From: Dehalococcoidia bacterium
GTDB lineage: Bacteria; Chloroflexota; Dehalococcoidia; UBA2979
NCBI GenBank assembly: GCA_009692685.1
Contig: SHYS01000009.1
Span: 1 to 64,000 of the forward strand
Length of the DNA stretch: 64,000 bases
Direction: 5' to 3'
Below are positions 1-8,438 of the stretch, piece after piece. The number at the start of each line of letters is the position of its first letter. The stretch's first letter is position 1. The notes beneath the pieces are model-generated. The model ran no database searches, was not told the origin of the DNA, and was given only the letters and a program-made list of their open reading frames with translations. The position numbers were made by a program, and so were the translations under genes.

Positions 1-263
1 AGAAGGAGCTCTGGCTGAAGGCGGAAGCGCGCCAGCTGGATCAGGTCTGGGGCGTGTATTACCCGGTCGGGGCGTACCAGCGCATCTTCTTCCACAACTA
101 CGTGATCAACATCCGGCCGCACGGCGTTGGCGCCGCGCTTAACTGTTACGCCGACGGCAAGGCGCGCGCGATCTGGCTCGATGAGGGTGCGCCACAGGCG
201 GCTCTGCTGCCGAACGGCGACATCAAGATCAAGCAGGCCGACGGGACGATCCACACCGTCTAG
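1..263 (+). CDS. Peptide ABC transporter substrate-binding protein, C-terminal end (partial)
   Basis: The gene enters from the left edge; the reading frame is open from base 3 to the TAG at 261-263. The tail (WGVYYPVGAYQRIFFHNYVI, then RPHGVG and WLDEGAP) aligns with the C-terminus of the complete paralogue at 1511-3388 (WYPVGPFAR, RPHGIG, WLDEGAP) at roughly half identity. It is therefore the end of a family 5 (SBP_bac_5) dipeptide/oligopeptide-binding lipoprotein that would feed an ABC importer. It is the first of three tandem copies. A terminator hairpin follows about 40 bases later. Confidence 0.85.
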   Translation, partial: KELWLKAEARQLDQVWGVYYPVGAYQRIFFHNYVINIRPHGVGAALNCYADGKARAIWLDEGAPQAALLPNGDIKIKQADGTIHTV

Positions 264-587
264 TCGTGTCCGCTCGTGAGTTCGCCGCAAGGCGATGGCA
301 CGAGGGCGCCTCGGTAATCCGAGGCGCCCTCGGTGTCTGTACGCACCCTCCTACGCGACACCGACATTGGTCCGCCTGGCTCTCCCCGCGACTGCTGCTG
401 CGCGTGGTCCACAGCTGTGCTACACAGCGTCGTCTACGAGCATGGTGACCATCAACACGTACGGAGTGGTGCGAGTCTGAACCGATTATCACCTCGTACG
501 AATCCAGCATCACTGTAGACGGCGTATGTCATACGAAGGCACGGCGCTACTCGGCGTCGCGAGGCACGGAGCACCGGAGGGACTTTC
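264..587. other. Intergenic leader between two substrate-binding protein copies
   Basis: This 324-base gap holds one clear element, the hairpin at 301-332. The rest shows no convincing coding sequence. The string ACGTACGGAG near 458 also occurs upstream of the intact copy near 1380, so the leaders of copies 2 and 3 probably descend from one another. No consensus promoter was identified. Confidence 0.5.
301..332 (+). terminator. Hairpin terminator after first SBP gene
   Basis: Perfect 14-bp inverted repeat (arms 301-314 and 319-332) with a TAAT loop, 38 bases after the stop codon. There is no T-tract, as is usual for terminators in this window. Confidence 0.7.
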
Positions 588-1292
588 TTGGCAACGGACA
601 ACTACTAGTCGCGTCATGTCACCCGTTGTTCGGCGCTGAGAGGCGCGGGCGTGGGGATCGCCGGGCTCGCAGGAGCGGCACTCTTCGGCTGCGGTGCTGG
701 CGCCGAGCAGTCGACCGTCGCCGACGTGAAGTCGACGAACTCGTTTGCAGCTGGTGACGCCCTCGTCATCCCGCCCCCGGCCGGGAAAGTTGGTCGGGAC
801 CAGGGCCGGGTGAAGCCGGGGGTGTACGAGAACTTCGTGCCAATGAGCCCGGCTGAGACCGACCCGCTGGCGAACGGCCGCTACGGCGGGACGCTGCTCA
901 ACCGCTACCTTGACCCGCCGAGCATGGACTTCAACCGCACGCTGTCGTGCACCATCAACTCGACGATGGACTACACGAAGAACAAGCTGGTGCGAGGTGT
1001 GTTCGGTACGCGCGCGAACCCTGCCCTCGTCCATGTGGAACCAGACCTGGCCGAGAAATGGGAAGTGAGCCCGGACCAGACCGTGTTCACCTGCCACCTG
1101 CGCAAGGGTGTGAAGTTCCATAATGTGGCGCCGCTAAATGGCCGCGAGTTCACGTCTGCTGACGTGAAGGCCTCGATCGAGCGCTACCGGGCTGGTGGCG
1201 TGCAGAAGGACGTCTGGGAGCCGGTGACGGGCATCGAGACGCCGGACAACTACACCGTGAAGCAGCCGACAACCCTCGAACGACCGAGGTGA
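588..1292 (+). pseudogene. Decayed, truncated peptide-binding lipoprotein (SBP_bac_5) copy
   Basis: A second tandem copy of the peptide-binding lipoprotein, aligning codon by codon with 1511-3388 from a TTG at 588. Codon 7 is TAG (606-608) where the intact copy has TGG. The Tat motif RRSALRG has become RCSALRG. After the VK that matches residue ~221 of the intact 625-residue protein, the frame runs into nine unrelated residues and stops at 1290-1292, directly before a terminator. Blocks around 841-960 and 1075-1230 are nearly identical in DNA to 1763-1882 and 1997-2150, with diverged sequence between them. That pattern suggests gene conversion or a recent partial duplication. A product starting at the internal GTG (651) would lack an export signal. 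Confidence 0.85.
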
Positions 1293-1293
1293 G

Positions 1294-1319
1294 GAAGGGC
1301 CCGTTGCAACGGGCCCTTC
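1294..1319 (+). terminator. Perfect 26-bp palindromic terminator
   Basis: The 13-bp arms GAAGGGCCCGTTG and CAACGGGCCCTTC are perfect inverted complements with no spacer, two bases after the stop of the decayed copy. The preceding CGAGGTGAG also precedes the terminator after the intact copy (3411-3419), which marks this as a true SBP gene end. Confidence 0.75.
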
Positions 1320-1510
1320 TGCTTGCCTGCGCGAGACTCGACGGAGGACAGCAAGAGGGGCGGCTCGTGCGGGTACTCCACGTACGGAGAGCACGGAAAT
1401 GATTGTGAGAACAAGCACATGACACTACCTCCGGGTGTTAGTCTAATGACGATCAACCGTTGCCCCGGGCACGCGCTGGTGCCGGGCGACAATCATGAAG
1501 GAGCCGTAAT

Positions 1511-3388
1511 TTGTCCACAAGTGAGTACTGGTCGCGTCGTCTAGACCGACGCAGCGCGCTCCGCGGCGTTGGTGTCGGCATCGCTGGGATCGCCGGAGCT
1601 GCCCTGTTCGGGTGCGGCGGCGGCGGCGAACAGGATCGCGTACAGGTTCCGATCACGTCGGGCAACGCGTTCACCGGTGATGCGCTGGTGATTCCGCCTC
1701 CGGCGGGTAAGGTCGGCAAGGACCAGGTTCGATTGAAGCCCGGTTCCTACGACTTCAACGTTCCGATGAGCCCGGCTGAGACGGACCCGCTGGCGAACGG
1801 CCGCTACGGCGGGACGCTGCTCAACCGCTACCTTGACCCGCCGAGCATGGACTTCAACCGCACGCTGTCGTGCACCATTAACACCACGATGGACTACACG
1901 AAGAACAAGCTGATCCGCGGCGTCTTCGGGCCCAAGGCGAACCCGGCGGCGATCAACATCGAGCCGGACCTGGCCGAGAAATGGGAAGTCAACCCGGACC
2001 AGACCGTGTTCACCTTCCACCTGCGCAAGGGTGTGAAGTTCCATAATGTGGCGCCGCTAAATGGCCGCGAGTTCACGTCTGCTGACGTGAAGGCCTCGAT
2101 CGAGCGCTACCGGGCTGGTGGCGTGCAGAAGGACGTCTGGGAGCCGGTCTCCAGCATCGAGACGCCGGACGCCTACACGGTAAAACTGACGCTGAGCGAG
2201 CCGCTGGCCGACTTCCCGCGCAACATAGCGGCGTGGTCGCACATGGACGCGCGCGAGATGCTGGACGACAAAGCAGGGCTGGCCCTGAAGGCCGTTGGCA
2301 CGGGGCCGTTCATCCAGCAGGAGTGGGTCCGCAAGGAGCGCTCGATTTTCGCGAAGAACCCTGAGTACTTCGAGAAGGGCCTGCCGTTCCTCGACAACGT
2401 CATCTCGACGGTGCAGGACGACCTTGCTGTCTTGCTCGCGGGCTTCTCGACGAACAACTTCGTCGACTACGCCACGCGTGACCGCGACGACGCGGACGTG
2501 GTGATGAAGAAGAACCCCGGCGGCGACGTGGTGATGATGAAGTACACGACCGCACAGGGCGTGAACACTTCCGGCTTCCACTTCCAGATGAAGAACCCGA
2601 AGTGGCAGGACGTCCGCATCCGCCGAGCGTTCTCGCTGGCCATCGACCGCCGTGAGTTCGACCTCGCGCGCTACCTCGGCGAGGGCGGTGGCTACTCCAA
2701 GGGCCCGATCCCGTGGCAGACGCTCTACGGTCAGATGCCGACACTCGAGTCGCAGGGCCCGTGGCTTGCGTACGACCCGAAGCAGGCCAGCCAGCTCCTG
2801 CAGGCTGCCGGCTACAGTGCCGCGAACCCGATCGTCGCGGACGCGCCGGTCTGGTACGGCCGCAGCGAGTACCAGCAGATCATGGCGCCGATGTTCGGCA
2901 AGATCCCGGAGTTGAAGTTCAACATCCGCATCGTCGACAACCCGACGGCCGTCCAGATGCTGAACGACCGCAACTTCGACGACACGATGAACGTGACATG
3001 GGGCCCGCCGTCGTACTCGGTCGACCAGGTGGTCTACCCCTGGTACCACTCGAAGGGTGGCGTGAACCACGCGAGTGTGAACGACCCGGACATGGACGCC
3101 TTGCTGGTCGCGCAGCGGCGCGAGAAGAACGTCGAGGCGCAGAAGGAGATCTGGAAGAAGATCGAGCGCAAGTACTTCGACGAGGCTTGGCAGGTCTGGT
3201 ACCCGGTCGGTCCGTTCGCCCGCACCGCCTGGCACAACTACATGATCAACTACCGCCCGCACGGCATCGGTAGCTTCACTTGCTACGCGAACGCGCAGAC
3301 GCGCGCCGTGTGGCTGGACGAGGGCGCCCCGAACGCGCTGGCGATGCCCGAGTTCCGCGACGTCGCGGAGCAGCTCGGCCAGGCATAG
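1511..3388 (+). CDS. Peptide ABC transporter substrate-binding lipoprotein (SBP_bac_5), Tat-type
   Basis: A 625-residue family 5 extracellular solute-binding protein that captures di- or oligopeptides for an ABC importer. The TTG start at 1511 is chosen because AAGGAG lies at 1498-1503, 7 bases upstream. The N-terminus has a twin-arginine motif (DRRSALRG), a hydrophobic stretch and a lipobox (LFGC), so export is probably folded via Tat followed by lipidation. The typical family body follows, including WEVNPDQTVFTFHLRKGVKF near residues 158-178. The length is somewhat above the usual 500-600. No permease or ATPase genes follow; a strong terminator does, so the transporter partners lie elsewhere. 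Confidence 0.93.
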   Translation: MSTSEYWSRRLDRRSALRGVGVGIAGIAGAALFGCGGGGEQDRVQVPITSGNAFTGDALVIPPPAGKVGKDQVRLKPGSYDFNVPMSPAETDPLANGRYGGTLLNRYLDPPSMDFNRTLSCTINTTMDYTKNKLIRGVFGPKANPAAINIEPDLAEKWEVNPDQTVFTFHLRKGVKFHNVAPLNGREFTSADVKASIERYRAGGVQKDVWEPVSSIETPDAYTVKLTLSEPLADFPRNIAAWSHMDAREMLDDKAGLALKAVGTGPFIQQEWVRKERSIFAKNPEYFEKGLPFLDNVISTVQDDLAVLLAGFSTNNFVDYATRDRDDADVVMKKNPGGDVVMMKYTTAQGVNTSGFHFQMKNPKWQDVRIRRAFSLAIDRREFDLARYLGEGGGYSKGPIPWQTLYGQMPTLESQGPWLAYDPKQASQLLQAAGYSAANPIVADAPVWYGRSEYQQIMAPMFGKIPELKFNIRIVDNPTAVQMLNDRNFDDTMNVTWGPPSYSVDQVVYPWYHSKGGVNHASVNDPDMDALLVAQRREKNVEAQKEIWKKIERKYFDEAWQVWYPVGPFARTAWHNYMINYRPHGIGSFTCYANAQTRAVWLDEGAPNALAMPEFRDVAEQLGQA

Positions 3389-3418
3389 CCCGTACTACCC
3401 CTCGGAGGCCCGAGGTGA

Positions 3419-3450
3419 GAGAAGGCCCCGCCGTCAGGCGGGGCCTTCTC
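3419..3450 (+). terminator. Terminator after intact SBP gene
   Basis: Perfect 14-bp stem (3419-3432 and 3437-3450) with a GTCA loop, 30 bases after the TAG stop. Confidence 0.8.
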
Positions 3451-3515
3451 GTTGGCCAGCTGGCTGGTTGGCTCATGGCCTCGTTGGTGCGTGGCTTCGA
3501 GGGCGTGGGCCCGCC

Positions 3516-3521
3516 TACAAT
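3516..3521 (+). promoter_or_regulatory. Possible -10 box of the mesaconyl-CoA hydratase operon
   Basis: TACAAT sits 40 bases before the GTG start. The extended string TACAATGACG recurs upstream of citrate synthase at 21738. No good -35 hexamer was found at 16-18 bases. Confidence 0.3.
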
Positions 3522-3560
3522 GACGGCTCGACGTAAGGGTCGCGAGGGGGGTGGGGTGGC

Positions 3561-4631
3561 GTGAGCAAGGCGAGCACCGGCAACTACTTCGAGGATCTGG
3601 TGTCGGGCCTCGAGATCCACCACCCCACGCCGCGCACGATCACCGATGGCGACGCCTCGATGTACATCGCGCTGACGGCGGACCGGTATCCGTTGCACTG
3701 TGACGCCGAGTTCGCACGTCGCCTCGGGTTCCGGCGTGAGACGGTCAACGACCTGTTGCTCTTCCACATGGTCTTCGGAAAGTCGGTGCCCGACATCTCT
3801 CTGAACGCCGTGGCCAACCTCGGCTATGCCGACGTGCGGTTCGGGGCGACCGTCTACCCGGGCGACACCGTGCGTGCGCACACGACAGTCCTGGGCCGGC
3901 GCGAGTCAGCTCGAGGTGACACAGGCGTCGTCTGGGTGCGGACCACCGGCTACAACCAGCGCGACGAGGAAGTCCTGACCTTCATCCGCTGGGTGCTGAT
4001 GAACAAGCGCGACACCTCCAGCGCGACGGGGATCGATGACGCGCCGGCCACGCCGGCGCGTGTCGATACCTCCGCCTTCGTCGTGCCGTCCGAGCTGAAC
4101 CTCGATGGTTTCGCGGGGAGCGAGACCGGCGGTCGTGCCTGGTGGGGCGATTACGAGGTGGGCGAGCGGATCCACCACATCGAAGGCGTCGCCATCGAGG
4201 AGGCGGAGAGCCAGATGGCGGCCCGCCTGTACCAGAACACCGCGCGTGCGCACTTCAACGCCCACGCTCTGCAGGGCACGCGCTTCGGTAAGCGCGTCAT
4301 CTATGGTGGCCACATCATCTCGATGGCGCGTGCGTTGGGGTACAACGGCCTCGAGAACGCCGTGCGCGTGCTCGCGTTCAACGGCGGGACGCACAGCAAC
4401 CCGACGTTCGCCGGAGACACCGTCTTTGCGTGGACAGAGGTGCTGGAGCGCATCGACCTCGGGCGGCCGGACTGCGGCGCGCTGCGGCTACGGCTGGTGG
4501 GCGTCAAGAACCGCGACCCCAACACCGAGGAGACACCGTTGCGCGTCACCGACGAGCAAGGCCGCGAGCGCTACCACGAACACGTTGTGCTCGACCTCGA
4601 CTACACGGTGCTGATGCCTCGAGCACGCTAG
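3561..4631 (+). CDS. mch: MaoC-family hydratase, probable mesaconyl-CoA hydratase (beta-methylmalyl-CoA dehydratase)
   Basis: A 356-residue double hot-dog protein. The N-terminal half has the ITDGDASMYIALTADRYPLH region typical of mesaconyl-CoA-type hydratases. The C-terminal half has a MaoC-like segment (FNAHALQGTRFGKRVIYGGH, about residues 232-252). Family members hydrate mesaconyl-CoA to beta-methylmalyl-CoA in the ethylmalonyl-CoA and 3-hydroxypropionate cycles. The next gene is a methylsuccinyl-CoA dehydrogenase-like protein that makes mesaconyl-CoA, which supports the assignment. The GTG start gives the expected N-terminus; a purine-rich GAGGGGGG lies upstream. It is the first gene of a two-gene unit. 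A related enoyl-CoA hydratase role cannot be excluded. Confidence 0.8.
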   Translation: MSKASTGNYFEDLVSGLEIHHPTPRTITDGDASMYIALTADRYPLHCDAEFARRLGFRRETVNDLLLFHMVFGKSVPDISLNAVANLGYADVRFGATVYPGDTVRAHTTVLGRRESARGDTGVVWVRTTGYNQRDEEVLTFIRWVLMNKRDTSSATGIDDAPATPARVDTSAFVVPSELNLDGFAGSETGGRAWWGDYEVGERIHHIEGVAIEEAESQMAARLYQNTARAHFNAHALQGTRFGKRVIYGGHIISMARALGYNGLENAVRVLAFNGGTHSNPTFAGDTVFAWTEVLERIDLGRPDCGALRLRLVGVKNRDPNTEETPLRVTDEQGRERYHEHVVLDLDYTVLMPRAR

Positions 4632-4672
4632 CCTCGATCTCACGACCGCCCGAACACTCAAAGGGGATGACG

Positions 4673-6313
4673 ATGGCGACGAATGCCGCGCGGATGCTCG
4701 TGGACGCCTCGCAGGCGGTGGTCGACGCGGCACTGCGCCACCACGCCGGAGTGACAGGCGGCGGCAACGACGTCGACGGCCACCAGGTGCACACTGAGCG
4801 CGTCGCCTACCTCGCGACCCAGGTGCGTGCTGCACACGAACTGACGGCCTACGTGGAACGGCTGGTGGCGGCGGGGAAGCCGGACAGCACCATCGAGGAG
4901 TGCGCGCTGATCTATGCCGCCGAGGCGACGCACGCGCTGCGCTCCGCCATCGAGATGGCATGGGACGACTTCGGACTCGATGAGGCGACGTCGGGCACGC
5001 TCCAGACCCCCGCGGTGCGCGCCGCAGTGCGAGACGCCCTCGCACACGCCCGTGTCGAGGCGCTGGGTCGCGCGGTACTTGCCAACCTCGGGCAGAACCA
5101 CATCGAGCTCGAGGACGAGGTGGCGACGCTGACACGTGACGCCGCGCGCGAGTTCGCGAAGAACGAGGTGGTGCCGCGCGCGCAGGAGATACACCGCCAG
5201 GACCTTCTGGTCCCGGACGACCTCATCCAGAAGTTCGCCGCGCAGGGCTTTTTCGGCTCCTCGATCCCGGAGGAGTACGGCGGGACCGGCATGGGCGACC
5301 TGCCGATGATCATCATCACCGAGGAGCTGTCGGCCGCCTCGTTGGGCGCGGCCGGGTCACTGGCAACGCGGCCCGAAATCCTCTCAAAAGCCCTGCTGGC
5401 GGGCGGCACCGACGAGCAGAAGCGTAGCTGGCTGCCGCGCATCGCCTCGGGCGAAGTGCTGGTCGCGATCGCGGTGACCGAGCCCGATGTCGGCTCGGAC
5501 GTCGCCTCCATCCAAACGCGCGCAGAGCCGTCGGAGCACGAGGGCCGTCGAGGCTGGCGGCTGAACGGTGCGAAGGCCTGGAGCACGTTCTCAGGTCGCG
5601 CGAACGTCCTCGCGCTGCTCGCGCGCACCGACCCCGACACCAGCAAGGGCAACCGAGGCCTCTCGCTGTTCATCGTGCCCAAGGACTCGTACCAGGGTCA
5701 CCAGTGGCGCTACGAGCAGCCCGAGGGCGGAGTGATCTCGGGGACCGCCAATCCGACCCCCGGCTATCGAGGCATGCACTCCTTCACCCTGGCCATCGAG
5801 AACTTCTTCGTGCCACACGAGAACCTCGTGGGTGGCGACGCCGGGGTGAACCAGGGGTTCTTCCTGCAGATGGGCGGGTTCGCGGCGGGCCGCCTCCAGA
5901 CCGGCGGACGTGCCTCGGGGCTGGCGCAGGCGGCCCTCGAGAAGGCGTGTCAGTACGTAACGCAGCGCACGCAGTTCGGCAGCGCGGTGTCTGAGTACCA
6001 GCTGACGCAGCACCGCATCGGGATGATGGCGGCGAAGATCGCGGCCGTGCGGCAGCTCACGTACCAGGCAGCTCGATGGTTCAACTCGCGCGCTGTGGAG
6101 CCCGCGATGGCGAAGCTTCTGGCGTGCGACGTGGCCGTCGAGGTGACGCAGTCGGCGCAACAGCTGCACGGCGGCTGGGGCTACTCCGAGGAGGACCCGA
6201 TCGCGCGCTACGCCGTAGACGCGCTGGTGCTGCCGATCTTCGAGGGCGTGAAGCCGATCCTCGAGCTGCGCGTGATCGGTCGAGCCATTCTCGCGGCCGC
6301 CGCCGCCTCGTAG
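4673..6313 (+). CDS. mcd: Acyl-CoA dehydrogenase, probable (2S)-methylsuccinyl-CoA dehydrogenase
   Basis: A 546-residue FAD acyl-CoA dehydrogenase with an extra ~150-residue N-terminal domain, the layout of methylsuccinyl-CoA dehydrogenase (Mcd) rather than of ordinary ~380-residue family members. The core shows VTEPDVGSDVAS, the Mcd-like PGYRGMHSFTL, QMGGFAAGRLQTGGRASGLA and a C-terminal LPIFEG whose glutamate (about residue 524) aligns with the usual catalytic base. Mcd oxidises (2S)-methylsuccinyl-CoA to mesaconyl-CoA, the substrate of the upstream hydratase. The ATG at 4673 is preferred over 4667 because AAAGGGG lies 6 bases before it. The gap to the previous gene is 41 bases. Assignment rests on motifs and context. 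Confidence 0.85.
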   Translation: MATNAARMLVDASQAVVDAALRHHAGVTGGGNDVDGHQVHTERVAYLATQVRAAHELTAYVERLVAAGKPDSTIEECALIYAAEATHALRSAIEMAWDDFGLDEATSGTLQTPAVRAAVRDALAHARVEALGRAVLANLGQNHIELEDEVATLTRDAAREFAKNEVVPRAQEIHRQDLLVPDDLIQKFAAQGFFGSSIPEEYGGTGMGDLPMIIITEELSAASLGAAGSLATRPEILSKALLAGGTDEQKRSWLPRIASGEVLVAIAVTEPDVGSDVASIQTRAEPSEHEGRRGWRLNGAKAWSTFSGRANVLALLARTDPDTSKGNRGLSLFIVPKDSYQGHQWRYEQPEGGVISGTANPTPGYRGMHSFTLAIENFFVPHENLVGGDAGVNQGFFLQMGGFAAGRLQTGGRASGLAQAALEKACQYVTQRTQFGSAVSEYQLTQHRIGMMAAKIAAVRQLTYQAARWFNSRAVEPAMAKLLACDVAVEVTQSAQQLHGGWGYSEEDPIARYAVDALVLPIFEGVKPILELRVIGRAILAAAAAS

Positions 6314-6328
6314 CGGCGCACGACCTCG

Positions 6329-6586
6329 ATGGCTGAGCTGCAACCGTTCGCCGAGGGCCATGAGCACAGCGAGGACTGCGCGCTCCTCTACGCCGAGTGG
6401 AAACGCCAGCACACAGTGGTGATGGACCTGACAGGTCGCTTCACGAGGCAGGACATTCTCGCGGCGCGTCACGAGCGCGAGAAGTTCGAGCATCAGCTGC
6501 GGCTGATCGGGTGCTCGGGTGAGCGCCTACGTCGCATGGAGCGCGATCGGGAGATTGAGGAGCATGGCCGTCCGACGCTGGGGTAG
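6329..6586 (+). CDS. Small hypothetical protein
   Basis: An 85-residue charged protein (His/Arg/Glu rich, no signal peptide or membrane segment) beginning 15 bases after the dehydrogenase stop. No convincing Shine-Dalgarno is seen, and I recognise no family. It may be a short third member of the operon; its codon use resembles that of its neighbours. Confidence 0.5.
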   Translation: MAELQPFAEGHEHSEDCALLYAEWKRQHTVVMDLTGRFTRQDILAARHEREKFEHQLRLIGCSGERLRRMERDREIEEHGRPTLG

Positions 6587-7220
6587 GCGTGGGGGGAGGG
6601 GGGTGTGAGCTGTTCGCCCTCGTGGTCGCCGGCGCGATCGTGCTGGGCTGTGTTGAGGTGGGTGTGCCCTCGACCGCGACGCCGACTCCCGTCCTGAGTC
6701 CGCCGGCGGCGTGGAGCCATACGTTCACACCGAAGGCCACCGCGCCGCCGCCCTCGACCGCAACGGCTACCCGCGCCCAGTCCGCTTCCGTCCCCCACAC
6801 CCGTGTCGAGCGCGGGCTGGCCCATCTACGCTGATGGGCGCGTGGGCATCGAGTTCCGTTATCCACCGACGTGCCCGCCTCGCCTCAACGGCCCGACGTT
6901 CGAGGTGGGGGGCCGCGCATCGGCCTCGACATCGCGGAGACACCGGCGCCGACACTCGACGCGCACGTGGAGGCACTGCTGAGGGCGAAGGACTGGCGGA
7001 TCGAGTCGCTGGTCCGAGGCATCCTCGGGGACGCCCCGACGGTCCGCGTCGAGTACCGCTTCGGAGGGGCGAACCGCTCCGGCGCGGCGTTCTTCGTCGG
7101 TCGGGGGGATCTTGTGTACGCGTGGCAGTTCAGCACCGGCGGCGGCGCCACCGAGTGCGACTCCGCCGAGGTGTTCGCGGCGGTCATCGAGAGCTTCCGG
7201 TTGGCCGGCGTCGTCCGTGA
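6564..7220 (+). pseudogene. Frameshifted lipoprotein with Pro/Thr-rich linker and PsbP-like C-terminal domain
   Basis: Joining three frame segments gives a coherent secreted protein. The first is an n-region MAVRRWGRRGG from the ATG at 6564. The second is a hydrophobic stretch ending VLGC (lipobox) with a linker STATPTPVLSPP (frame of 6589). The third is SAGWPIYADGRVGIEFRYP (frame of 6821), which continues as RIGLDIAETPAPTLDAHVEA back in the first frame after about 6908. Shifts are needed in the G-run at 6591-6603, near 6765, and in the G-run near 6905. The tail VFAAVIESFRLAG looks like the end of a lipoprotein stress-type domain, but no stop follows in frame; TGA at 7218 in another frame may be the original stop. 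This is either a pseudogene or has homopolymer errors. Confidence 0.6.
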
Positions 7221-7332
7221 GCGCCAGCCAGGCCGCCTTCGAAAAACGCCTGCCCTCGGTCCACATGGCGGTGACCTTGGTCCCTCGGCGTGCGCTGAAG
7301 TTGGCCTCACGATCGTTGTAGGAGGTGCGGCC

Positions 7333-7576
7333 ATGATGTGGGGAAACGACGGCTGGGATATGGGTTGGGGCGCGGGCTGGATGATGCTGTGCGGCGGGCG
7401 CGCCGCGTCGACGACCTCGGGATCGTCGCTGGCGACGCAGGTGTCGCGGCGCGAAACGCCGCTGGAGACTGCGCAGCGGCGCTACGCCCTTGGGCGAACT
7501 GTCGAGTGATGACTTCATCCGCATCCGCGACGACCTCGGAGGTGGGAGCAGTGGGGGCGCGCCGCCCGCGAGCTAG
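7333..7576 (+). pseudogene. SHOCT-domain small protein, frameshifted near 7491
   Basis: The ATG at 7333 has AGGAGGT 6 bases upstream. The product begins with a Trp/Gly-rich segment (MMWGNDGWDMGWGAGWMM) and continues to RRETPLETAQRRYALG. A shift at 7491-7493 restores GELSSDDFIRIRDDL, the canonical short C-terminal (SHOCT) helix pair, ending at TAG 7574-7576. Without the shift the frame stops at 7509 and the second helix is lost. The restored stop overlaps the convergent DUF1697 stop in a shared CTAG. Confidence 0.65.
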
Positions 7577-8112
7577 GACGCGAGCATCGAGGCCAGCGTG
7601 CTGACCGCCCGCCAGTTGCGGATCGTCGAGATTGTCGCCAGCGTGGGGTCAAAGTAGTCGTTGGTGAGCTTGCTGCGCCCGCTCCCGTTTGGCAGGTGGA
7701 GGTAGATCTCGCGACCGCACAACTCGAAGGCGTCCGGCGCCGAGCGCGCTGGATCGAGGGCGGCCACCCGCGCCTCGGTGGGCCGCTCGGCGAGGAAGGC
7801 GATATGCAGCTTGTCTGTGCTCACGCCGCGCGCGACGAACGGGTTGTCCTCGATGGCGGCCGTGAACTCGGAGGCGGAACGCAGCACCACCGGCACGCGG
7901 TAGCCAAAACGCGCCTCGATGGCTGATGTCACACCGTCCGGGAGGCCAGAGGCGACCGTCGTCGACGCCTCGAAAAGCACATTGCCACTCTGGATGTAGG
8001 TGCGGACGTTTGCCGCATCGAGGTCGGCGAAGATCGTTGCGAGGTAGGCCATTGGGAGCTTGTTCTGGCCCACGACGTTGCTTCCTAGGAGCAGCGCGAC
8101 GTAACGGGGCAT
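7573..8112 (-). CDS. DUF1697 family protein
   Basis: A 179-residue protein starting MPRYVALLLGSNVVGQNKLP, with the family segment RTYIQSGNVLFEA and a C-terminal YFDPTLATISTIRNWRAV. DUF1697 proteins are small cytosolic proteins of unknown function. The usual N-terminal RGINVGGKNK appears here as LGSNVVGQNK, a divergent version. It is the last gene of a leftward group after sucC, sucD and the ferredoxin, 30 bases downstream of the latter. Confidence 0.85.
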   Translation of the reverse strand: MPRYVALLLGSNVVGQNKLPMAYLATIFADLDAANVRTYIQSGNVLFEASTTVASGLPDGVTSAIEARFGYRVPVVLRSASEFTAAIEDNPFVARGVSTDKLHIAFLAERPTEARVAALDPARSAPDAFELCGREIYLHLPNGSGRSKLTNDYFDPTLATISTIRNWRAVSTLASMLAS

Positions 8113-8142
8113 TGTGTGAGTCCGCCCACCTCGACGTAACGG

Positions 8143-8358
8143 CTAGCGGTAGAGTTTGACGACCTTGACTTTAGCGCCAGCGGCCTGGATGCAGAGGTCA
8201 CATAACGTGCACTCGTCGAGGTTGTCCTCGACCGTACCCACGCGGCCCGAGGGCTCGAGAGCGAAGATGTCGACGGGGCAGGACTCGACGAGCTGCTTCT
8301 TGAGCGCGTCGTCGGCCTGGACGGCGTCATCGATGTCGACTCGGATGAACATGGCCAT
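8143..8358 (-). CDS. Single-cluster [4Fe-4S] ferredoxin-like protein
   Basis: A 71-residue protein with one set of cluster ligands in reversed order: SCPVD (about residues 26-30) then CTLCDLC (about 50-56). This corresponds to cluster II of a two-cluster ferredoxin with cluster I lost, similar to FixX-type proteins. It is probably a cytosolic electron carrier. It lies 80 bases downstream of sucD with a hairpin between, so it may be partly uncoupled from the suc genes. The partner is unknown. Confidence 0.8.
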   Translation of the reverse strand: MAMFIRVDIDDAVQADDALKKQLVESCPVDIFALEPSGRVGTVEDNLDECTLCDLCIQAAGAKVKVVKLYR

Positions 8359-8375
8359 GGGAAGTGCCCTTCGAG

Positions 8376-8398
8376 GCGCCCTCGGTAGTGGAGGGCGC
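8376..8398 (-). terminator. Hairpin downstream of sucD
   Basis: 8-bp stem (8376-8383 and 8391-8398) with a 7-base loop between sucD and the ferredoxin gene. It could terminate or attenuate suc transcription. Confidence 0.5.
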
Positions 8399-8438
8399 GG
8401 CTGCGTGGGTTCGGTTCGTGCCTTCTCGGACCTGTCGG

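Noticed and set aside
264..587. Small overlapping reading frames in the leader
   Set aside because: Three plus-strand and one minus-strand frames overlap each other here, with Arg/Cys-rich content and no ribosome sites.
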